From assembly GCA_013076295.1 (NCBI GenBank), contig RQOL01000699.1, positions 248,001 to 312,000 of the forward strand: DNA of 64,000 nucleotides. Reading direction: 5' to 3'. Below, in pieces: positions 59,401 through 64,000 of this stretch. A program made the translations under genes and the position numbers. Under the pieces are notes generated by a model. The model saw only the letters and a list, made by a program, of their open reading frames with translations. It was not told the origin of the DNA and did no database searches. Each line of letters begins with the position of its first letter. Position 1 is the stretch's first letter. This DNA is from Sanderia malayensis (taxonomy: Eukaryota > Cnidaria > Scyphozoa > Semaeostomeae > Pelagiidae).

Positions 59401-60519
59401 AACACCGCAGGATTCTTTTCAAAATCCAGCTTTTGCATGCAGCGTTTAATAGAGGGCGGCATTCATTAGAGGGAGGCGTTCTTTACAAAATGAAAAGTGA
59501 GATAAACAAGGTAAAAATAGACAATGTCTTCTTACACGTAATAAAAGGCTTTATGAAAAATGTTTTAAAGTTCAAAAATGATGTGTTCACGCTAAAGTAT
59601 GTCAATGTCTATGTCAATGTATTGTCTCTGTCAGAGTTCTCATGACACAAAAACTTTCATAGCTTTCGCTGACGTTTGTTTTCTAATAAACACCGCTTTT
59701 GAAGATGTGACGTTCATTAGAGGGCGACGTTTATTACAAATGCTTGGTTTAAAGTGTGGCATTCAATAGGGGGCGGCATTTATCAGAGGACATCATAGAG
59801 GAAATACGGTATGATTTTCTTTCTTGATTCTAGTAATTATATTTTAGAAAGTTGAGATAATATGCTGTTGATGTCATCATTTCTTGCTATGCTGTTTCTG
59901 GTTTCCTTTATTTTCATAGCCATTATGTGTGATTTTCTGTCAATGATTTTCACACTTTCTCAGCAAAAAGTATGGTCATTGCTCAAGCTTTCTCACTTGC
60001 CCAATTATGAAAGATGAAAGATGAGACATTTTTCAAACAACGTAGGTAGATTTACTAAAGAAACTTACTGCCAAAGAGCCAGCTTCAACAATATCACCTG
60101 GATGTTTTACAGCACCATATGACTTTGGCAAAGATGTCGCGTGATATGATGTGAATATCTCTTCACTAAAGCATAAAATAACGAGCGAGAAATTCCTTAA
60201 TTTTAGTAGAGTTAAAAATTAGGTTGGACTTACACAAATGCTTCTCCTCATGATAAATCATTCCCCCCCCCCCCCCCCATTGCCTTTGCCTATAAGTATT
60301 TTATGCAGATAGTGTAGAATAAAACGAGTCAAACCTGATAGTTTCGTGTACACCTTGTACAGCCATCTTTGAAAGTTCTTCTTCTTGCTCGGAGGGATTC
60401 TCAACTCTAACATAATTTATCGGCATTATTCCAACTCCTGCTGAAGGAGTTGATGACGACAACACAGAATGAAGACCACTTTGGTGGATGCTACTACTCG
60501 CGTTCCCTTTAGCATTCAT
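39146..60519 (-). CDS. Strawberry-notch-family helicase with PIP-like and UBZ4 tail, 33 exons
   Basis: Exons: 60519-60335, 60165-60069, 59019-58953, 58688-58648, 58512-58426, 58294-58203, 57911-57843, 57532-57453, 56620-56505, 56094-56042, 55847-55784, 55480-55390, 54833-54754, 54567-54500, 53967-53857, 53106-53013, 52848-52729, 52380-52292, 51732-51573, 51306-51246, 50766-50637, 50304-50219, 50081-49966, 49573-49475, 49291-49163, 48853-48792, 41765-41664, 41359-41183, 40899-40817, 40770-40618, 40373-40268, 39895-39760, 39628-39146. All are in phase, giving 1228 residues. Motifs: Walker [11 protein letters not shown] (K156), DECH box (268-271), SAT (307-309), [38 protein letters not shown] (545 on), [11 protein letters not shown] (to 650), [42 protein letters not shown]-type block and the [14 protein letters not shown] domain. 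These follow human SBNO1/2 order throughout. The last exon adds PIP-like ITLKTFF (1093-1099), QSNIMNSF (1184-1191) and a UBZ4 finger CPICQ...HIDQC (1202-1225). SBNO proteins are nuclear SF2-type regulators of chromatin and Notch output. The tail suggests a role at ubiquitylated replication or repair sites (inference). Shorter than SBNO1 (about 1390); most likely a divergent paralogue. The intron after 41183 begins with GC. Confidence 0.95.
39158..39283 (-). other. UBZ4 zinc finger and adjacent PIP-like motif of the SBNO-like protein
   Basis: Within the last exon, CPIC (from 39229) and H-x3-C (to 39158) form the C-x2-C...H-x3-C pattern of UBZ4 fingers, as in RAD18, SPRTN, WRNIP1 and Pol kappa. 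Just upstream at 39283-39260 is [12 protein letters not shown], a weak PIP-like motif. A second and better PIP-like motif, [10 protein letters not shown], lies at 39556-39536 and resembles the TLxxFF core of TLS-polymerase PIP boxes but lacks the leading glutamine. These modules are encoded after the end of the conserved SBNO domain. Confidence 0.8.
41870..42440. repeat. Left member of a direct-repeat pair near the ends of the GPCR-bearing intron
   Basis: Blocks CAATAGTTAAAACTACATG, CGACCCCTGATCCCTC and TTTGAAGGCCCAAGTCATTG, followed by a CCTCGTATGCGGGTG block, recur in the same order and orientation at 48509-48780, with about 270 bp of extra sequence in this copy. The final part looks like a SINE-type 3' region. 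No tRNA head was recognised. Confidence 0.6.
42958..43917 (-). CDS. Class A (rhodopsin-like) GPCR, intronless, nested in SBNO-like intron
   Basis: This 319-residue seven-transmembrane protein is encoded by a single exon. TM1 has N30, TM2 has D59 (SCIDLMNG), TM3 ends with DRYLHMNP (DRY at 105-107), TM6 has FAPY in place of CWxP, and TM7 has ANAIVIFY in place of NPxxY, followed by the basic helix-8 segment RNKLARSW. There is no cysteine at the top of TM3 to form the usual extracellular disulphide. That absence and the DRYLHM form recall the melanocortin/EDG/cannabinoid/adenosine-like group, in which many cnidarian orphan receptors fall. The ligand is unknown. It is transcribed in the same direction as its host gene, so its mRNA must avoid or precede host splicing. 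Confidence 0.93.
   Translation of the reverse strand: MASQQKPDNIFYTESCLVLAIPTVLVVVLNALLVMSFVATKQVNKNTTNFLIFVVSCIDLMNGVIGFPLYCLAIGLPRYFASEMVNFAYFCARFSGFVTLLIAIDRYLHMNPSFSETSPRLKKLFEKPWLYWLIFTVGLITALSVIPNFFIDEVAEMCGVNMPAILSIIIITAALLELLIVCGLYIRAYLRISKFVKENPVYNDRNAGDNESTSTRHQPTYVCELFKTTLLLLIVTFVGFAPYCIAAQLLVCYQLLNVPLPTALKVFYDISMISLSTTFFANAIVIFYRNKLARSWLRKKMFPTRRIRSKKDRNVVNPS
44795..45763 (+). CDS. Class A GPCR, tandem copy 1, intronless, C-terminus altered by a SINE
   Basis: A 322-residue receptor whose start [10 protein letters not shown] matches the start of copy 2. TM1 has N32, TM2 D61, TM3 ends DRYLHMNP (113-115), the third loop has [15 protein letters not shown]6 has SYLPYTV (no CWxP tryptophan) and TM7 has [16 protein letters not shown]. 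The TM3 disulphide cysteine is absent. It is clearly paralogous to the copy at 47041-48006 and more distantly to the minus-strand receptor at 42958-43917. The last residues (TINNN) are read from the AAT-repeat tail of a SINE, whereas copy 2 ends ARNK. Ligand and G protein are unknown; a seven-pass plasma-membrane receptor of the melanocortin/adenosine-like kind is the best guess. Confidence 0.93.
   Translation: MSCKQSTSLSIFHFTGSGIALITLAVAIIIINALVIASFVATKQVNANTTNFLIVIISIIDLTIGILGVPGLTAILLHINDSTSSSWMVIISTTVLQIFVEWSGFLTFLMGIDRYLHMNPNLENRTSPSRLDKLFKKPRLYFLIFAAGLLSCSMTAFKFVAGKLGNYTIVVIEVIITETHFLLAVLATGLYIKAYIRIRKFVSENPVHRDSEAGPSDPSTARQQPRYVRELFKTILLLIIALVASYLPYTVAVQILSGYRLANRMPPDTMIYVYDATMFILLTVHGTNSMIILYRNRLARDWLAAKLLWCSCQKRRITINNN
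45755..46075 (-). mobile_element. tRNA-derived SINE inserted at the GPCR copy 1 stop codon
   Basis: On the minus strand the head at about 46071 reads GGTAACTGGGATGGCCGAG with A box TGGCCGAGTGG and B box GGTTCGAGCCC, close to a Ser/Leu-type tRNA. The 3' end, seen on the plus strand at 45755-45780, is a run of AAT repeats. The empty site is visible in the tandem copy, where the receptor stop is followed directly by ATGTCAAATATGTTGACAATATC (48006 on). The insertion therefore postdates the duplication. Confidence 0.85.
46419..48148 (+). repeat. Tandem duplication unit 2 (receptor plus flanks)
   Basis: The second copy of the unit described at 44191-46218. The coding parts are very similar and the flanks similar enough to align by eye. 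Shared downstream sequence includes GAGACCTGTTTGTTGAGGTC at 46136 and 48057. Confidence 0.85.
47041..48006 (+). CDS. Class A GPCR, tandem copy 2, intronless
   Basis: A 321-residue receptor that keeps the same motifs as copy 1: N32 in TM1, D61 in TM2, DRYLHMNP after TM3, SYLPFTV in TM6, [16 protein letters not shown] at the end of TM7 and a cysteine pair (CSC) in the tail for possible palmitoylation. The TM3 disulphide cysteine is missing. Differences from copy 1 are scattered through the extracellular parts (HINDSTSS region, second loop, [14 protein letters not shown]), as expected of a young duplicate diverging in ligand contact surfaces. The host SBNO-like gene is transcribed from the opposite strand. 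Confidence 0.93.
   Translation: MSCEQSTCLSIFHFTGSGIALITLAVAIIIINALVVASFVATKQVNANTTNFLIVIVSIIDLTIGILGLPGLIAILIHINDSTSSSWMVIVSITVLQIFTTWSAILTFLMGVDRYLHMNPSLENRTSPSRLDKLFKKPRLYFLIFAAGLLSCSMTVLRFVAGKLGNYTIAVIEVIITGAHLLSAVLAAGLYIKAYIRIRKFVSENPVHRDREAGSNDPSTARQQPRYVRELFKTILLLIIALVASYLPFTVAAQIRSGYRLANRTPPGIMLYVYDATVFILFTVHATNSMIVLYRNRLARDWLAAKLLWCSCQKRRIARNK
48509..48780. repeat. Right member of the direct-repeat pair flanking the receptor cluster
   Basis: CAATGGTTAAAACTAGATG, CCCGACCATGACCCCTCA and TTTGAAGGCCCAAGTCC plus CCTCGTATGCAGGTGATAGG repeat the order seen at 41870-42440. This copy ends about 10 bp before the exon at 48792-48853. Confidence 0.6.
53151..53410 (+). mobile_element. tRNA-derived SINE with ATT-repeat tail
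   Basis: The head contains A box TAGCCTAGTGG and a perfect B box GGTTCGAATCC about 45 bases apart. A 130-bp body ending AAATAAAGTCATT and about 12 ATT repeats (53376-53410) follow. It lies in an SBNO-like intron, antisense to the gene. The same kind of ATT tail ends the SINE at 45755-46075. Confidence 0.8.
53555..53710. repeat. Solo copy of the TTCGAA/AGTTGACT repeat
   Basis: CTCCCAAGGGTGCTCGAATAA and ACAGTTGACTGTAT correspond to the outer part of the foldback at 150-2531, here in the orientation of its right arm, preceded by AGTTCGAACTTAATACTCTG. It shows that the family also exists as short, single-armed copies. Confidence 0.55.
56860..57440 (+). pseudogene. Tc1/mariner transposase remnant in an SBNO-like intron
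   Basis: The plus strand reads [19 protein letters not shown] and then [11 protein letters not shown], a decayed form of the Tc1-type catalytic region (QQDNAP.H... and NSPDLNP.E), with stops and shifts. The right end GGAGAGCCACCCTGTATA (57419-57436) looks like a Tc1-type terminal repeat. It lies about 15 bp from the splice donor of the exon at 57532-57453. The left end was not identified. Confidence 0.6.
59382..59811. mobile_element. TACCGTA-family MITE (copy 3)
   Basis: The ends are TACTGTATTTCCTC and GAGGAAATACGGTA. Internal degenerate repeats are of the form ATTAGAGGGCGGC. The element lies in an SBNO-like intron between exons 60165-60069 and 59019-58953. It resembles copy 1 more than copy 2. 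Confidence 0.75.
60262..60281. repeat. Poly-C tract
   Basis: A run of about 17 C in the first SBNO-like intron, near the donor of exon 1. The length is likely to be unreliable in the assembly. Confidence 0.8.
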
Positions 60520-61523
60520 TTCACAATGAGATCAAATTTATTCCATGATCTGTATTTATCTATAAATTCAGTAGGTTACAAACACACCAGACTCGAGATG
60601 AGTTTCGAAATCAAAATTTTGGCTTGCAAAATGGAAAATGTAATCCAACGCATGCACTTTTCGGCTTTCGGCATCGAATGGGCCTAATTACCCGCCAAAA
60701 TTTGGTGGCAAATTCGTACAAATTAATGACGTCATTAAAATCCGAAACGAGGTTGGATTGGAAAAATTTACAAAGGTGACAGCATTGAAACATTATCGAG
60801 TCAAGAGCTTTTTGGAGGGCATGGAAAAAGTCATGAGCATGAGGAGAGAATGGAAACAGGAAAATGCTGAAAAATATAAGGATTAAATGAAAGCAAGAAG
60901 AATATGGAAGACATTGTGCAAGGCTGTGAAATGTTGATAGAGCTTGAAAATTATGGATAAAACATGGAGACAATAGAGCACTGGCATAGGTAGCTTGCAG
61001 AGGGAAGATAATGTGGACAGATTGGGGCATCGAAACCAGCAACTGCAAAAAGATGAGGACACATGAATGGAGAAATAGACAGGGCATTAGAAATAGGGAT
61101 AATTTCAAAGCGAAGCTGTGTGGAGACCTACATCGAAATAAATGTTTCATACAAAGAAATGTTGTGGTGTCAAAATTTTGTTCCAATTCCTTGTACTTGT
61201 GTCTGAGGGCCTCAGTAATAGTACCAGTTAAGACCTTAATAGCAAAAAGGATCTGCTTTTTGAAATAATTCAACCAATCGTTGCATAGCGTTCCTACCTG
61301 GAACGCTTATTTGTATTTTGGTTCCTAATTCTCGGCGCTTATCAAGCTTCGACGCCGCGCTTATTCAGCTGGTACGCTTATTCAGAGGTTCAGAATGAAT
61401 TATTTATCAGATTCAATAAATACACTTTCCATTGATAATGAAGTAACATTGTTTTGCCGACTTTTTAATTTCAAGTATTGAAAGAGCCTCTATTCTATAT
61501 GTTTTTAACATCACGGAGTAAAA
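60520..61523. other. Intergenic region between SBNO-like and the PAN/fibrinogen-like gene
   Basis: This contains a strand-asymmetric, purine-rich stretch on the plus strand (about 60770-61130). That asymmetry opens a 220-codon minus-strand frame rich in Phe, Leu, Ser, Cys and His with no recognisable motif. At 61280-61390 there are degenerate GCGCTTATTC repeats reminiscent of the TACCGTA MITEs. The SBNO-like promoter should lie near 60520. Confidence 0.4.
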
Positions 61524-64000
61524 ATGGCAGTGTGTAGAAAGTTAAGAAATATTATTTGTGGATGTCACATTCTGGTAATAATTCTTATTCTATCAATCGT
61601 AAAGAGTGGTCGTTGCATTTCACTTCAAACGGTTGACGTTTTGGAACATGCCAAGTTCAATTGTGGAGCAAAGACTGTTTACACAGTGACGAGCGAAATG
61701 CAATGTTACCAGCGGTGCTTGAGAAAAAATAATTGTCGTATCATCAATTACAAAGTGTCTGACAATGAAGTTACAGATGGCAATTGCGAAGTTCTTGAAG
61801 TAACAACAACAAATGGAGCATGTACTAGTGAGAATGGAATGAATAACTGGAAAGCTATCACGGTGATGGTGTGTTTTGTATGGTTATATTTTTCCACTGC
61901 TTTTACTATTATGAAAGAGATGAATTGAGAGCGTTGTAATAATCTTTTACTGAAAAGTTTGAACGTTTACGAAAATCCTTTACGAAAACTGAAACGTTTG
62001 CGAAGCAGAAGAGGAAAGATTTTTGAAATTTTAGATATATCGCTTGCACAGCCTGTGAAATGAGGAAAAATTGCAATTAAAACATATTTTTAGTGATTCT
62101 TAGCCCAAATATAGAGATCTTATACTAGAATATTTTGAGAGATGAACAGGTACATAATTACACACTTTTCACGAGATTCTGTGAATTTAATGTCAACGAC
62201 TAAAAGAAGCAAGTGGAATATTCACTTCATTTTCAAGTAAAAACATTTCGAAATTGAGTTTGCAGAATTTTGTTTCATAACTAAGAAGACGAATCGTATC
62301 TCAGAGTCCAGAAAAAGGTCAAACCTTCCTCTGGCTGCCAATTCTGTAAATTGGACCTTCCTCATTTTATAGAAGTAAAATGGTGGGGTTTTTTAAACTC
62401 CATTGCAAAATCCAAGATTTTCTATTGCTATGAGAGTCAAATGTAATTGATATTTTTTTGAGGAAATTATATAATCCATATGTCTACATAGTTGAGTGAC
62501 ATATATAACACAAAGTTTGCTGTTTAGCTTTTTACAGAATGATAATTGATTTTATAAAGAATATTTACTGAAATTTTTCCTTAAACCGAAATTTTTACAA
62601 AATTAGTAAACCTTCCTCAAAAATGACCATAAAAACCAAAACCTTCCTCCGGCTCAGAGCCGTGAAGCCGTGACTTTTTCTGGACTCTGTCGTATCTATG
62701 ACGCAAGTAGTTCCTTTGAGGCATATTTACATATTAGTTTTTAGCTTCTGGCACCGTAACGCAGTTGTTTATGACATAGTGGGATGGGACGTTTACTTCT
62801 CCCTTATTCGACTTTGGTATCGTTAAAAGGCTATGCAAACCTATGTCAACGATATCAGCATGGCAATTGATGAACTACCAGCTGGAACCAGATTCGCACA
62901 TGGACGATTGTTCATAGACGCAATAGAGGCTGACCTTCCCTCTATCAGCTTTTGTTAGCTAGTTAGTTTGAATTAGCTTTAACTTTTACTTAAAAGCTAT
63001 GTTATTAGCTATTTATTTAACTAAACTTAAAAAAAAGGAATGAAAACAAAACTACACAAATCCGTAAGTCAGTTCAATTACAATTACACAAATACGTCGA
63101 ACTCGAAAGGAATTACTTGAGTAATCAATGCGATTCATGTTCTTAGTTATGAAGTTTACAAATTCCGTTATAGTCTCGTCAAGAATTATGAGCAACAAAT
63201 AATTTTTTTTTCAGAGAAATGGCAAACAGGATACTGTGAAAAAAGGTATAAAACAAAGTTGCAATTTTGATTAGTAAGAACGTGGATTTAATTCGTACAC
63301 CCAGTTTTGAAATTTGGATAATTAAATCATCGTGTATTTTCATTATTTTAGAATATGAAAGTTGCAAAGAAATAAAAGAGGAAAAGCTGAATTCATCAAG
63401 TGGTGTTCACAACCTCAAATCGGGTAGACACTATTGCATCATGAATAATTCCCAGTGTGGCGAAGGAGGTTGGACGCTAGCAATGAAAATAGACGGCGCC
63501 AAAGTACGTGAGGTTTTTTCTTTTTCCATGCTGTTTTATTTAAACTTCGGAGCTTCAATGCAACTTTGGAAAAGCATTTCTTGCATGCTCCCCTGGGTAA
63601 AGATGAAAACAATTCCTTTGTACTCCATGCTATTGACCAGATTGGTTGTCATAATTCTTTAGTTTCGATAGCTTTAATTTAATGTAGAATGCTACTTGAA
63701 AAAACTTCACTTTCCTAGGAAACATTTAATGTAACATCACCATATTGGGAAAGCAACAAGGTATACAACATTGAAAATGGCGTGAATTCATTTGAAAACA
63801 ACGAAGCGAAATTCCCTGCTTTTAACACACTTGGTTTTACTTCCATCTGCTTGGGTATGAAGGCCAAGAATGTTATGAGATGGCTGAAGATTCCACAATC
63901 AGCCACTTCACTTCTAAGTATTTTTCAAGGTGGAAATTATCAGCAAACGAGTTTGGGTCGCACAACGTGGATGGGCCTAATCAATGGCTCATCGTTACAA
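61524..64000 (+). CDS. Secreted PAN/apple plus fibrinogen-like protein (SOMP5-like), partial
   Basis: Exon 1 (61524-61862) encodes a signal peptide (hydrophobic ILVIILILSIV) and a PAN/apple domain with cysteines at FNCGAK, QCYQRCLRKNNCR, GNCEVLE and GACTSE, ending NNWKAIT before a GT. Exon 63352-63503 encodes YESCKEIKEEKLNSSSGV and then CIMNNSQCGEGGWTLAMKID, the start of a fibrinogen-like domain. Exon 63719 onward gives ETFNVTSPYWESNKVYN, FTSICLGMKAKNVMRW and SLLSIFQGGNYQQTSLGRTT, running in frame off the window. This matches the large anthozoan family annotated as 'skeletal organic matrix protein 5-like', secreted glycoproteins found both in coral skeleton and in non-calcifying cnidarians, so a skeletal role is not implied. 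Exon 1 ends in phase 0 but the exon at 63352 needs one carried base, so a small exon in between is probably missing from this model. Confidence 0.8.
62302..62689. mobile_element. hAT-type MITE, 388 bp, with perfect 8-bp TSD
   Basis: The ends are CAGAGTCCAGAAAAAG and CTTTTTCTGGACTCTG. The same octamer TCGTATCT flanks both sides (62294-62301 and 62690-62697). Subterminal AACCTTCCTC blocks are also repeated. The element lies in the first large intron of the PAN/fibrinogen-like gene. Confidence 0.85.

Noticed and set aside
60611..61273. 220-codon minus-strand open frame upstream of the SBNO-like gene
   Set aside because: The composition is explained by a purine/pyrimidine strand bias; no motif, domain or splice context was seen.
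1..64000. CRISPR arrays, operons or bacterial features
   Set aside because: None were seen; gene structure is eukaryotic throughout, and tandem repeats are minisatellite or MITE ends without spacers.

Overview
The window is eukaryotic nuclear DNA. It is AT-rich, has many short phased spliceosomal introns and is loaded with transposon debris. Everything points to an anthozoan cnidarian (coral or sea anemone): a secreted PAN plus fibrinogen-like gene of the coral 'skeletal organic matrix protein 5-like' type at the right edge, intronless rhodopsin-class receptors, animal orthologues of strawberry notch, IWS1, OXSR1/STK39, POLR3F, MPDU1 and RNF168, and repeats typical of cnidarian genomes. The exact species cannot be told from the sequence alone.

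Layout. Positions 1-7.5 kb hold a 2.4-kb palindromic foldback element, a long stretch without a recognisable gene, and a small hAT-type MITE with a perfect 8-bp target duplication. Positions 7.5-24.4 kb form a compact housekeeping block. It contains an RNF168-like E3 ligase (minus, 5 exons), a single-exon OXSR1/STK39 kinase (minus), MPDU1 (minus, 5 exons) sharing a bidirectional promoter of about 200 bp with a single-exon POLR3F (plus), and IWS1 (minus, about 16 exons). Positions 24.4-39.1 kb are mostly repeat: a TACCGTA-type MITE, a decayed reverse-transcriptase element inserted into an older repeat, a 2-kb foldback beside a Penelope-type GIY-YIG reading frame with a degenerate hammerhead-like core, and a 1-kb palindrome carrying an integrase fragment.

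Positions 39.1-60.5 kb are one gene on the minus strand: a 33-exon strawberry-notch (SBNO) family helicase. All 33 exons join in phase into a 1228-residue protein. Unlike the human SBNO1 and SBNO2 I know, its last exon adds a tail with two PIP-like motifs and a UBZ4-type zinc finger, features otherwise seen in proteins recruited to ubiquitylated PCNA. One 7.0-kb intron of this gene (41766-48791) contains three intronless class A GPCR genes, two of them a recent tandem duplication. A SINE has landed at the stop codon of one duplicate and appears to have rewritten its last residues. Positions 61.5-64.0 kb carry the 5' part of the secreted PAN/fibrinogen-like gene, which runs off the window.

Together the window mixes transcription genes (IWS1 in elongation, POLR3F in Pol III initiation), ER glycosylation (MPDU1), ion-transport signalling (OXSR1) and two chromatin or DNA-damage ubiquitin proteins (the RNF168-like ligase and the SBNO-UBZ4 helicase). 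The gene models were joined by hand from splice signals, reading phase and remembered family sequences. Exon edges may be off by a base, and no database or transcript evidence was available.
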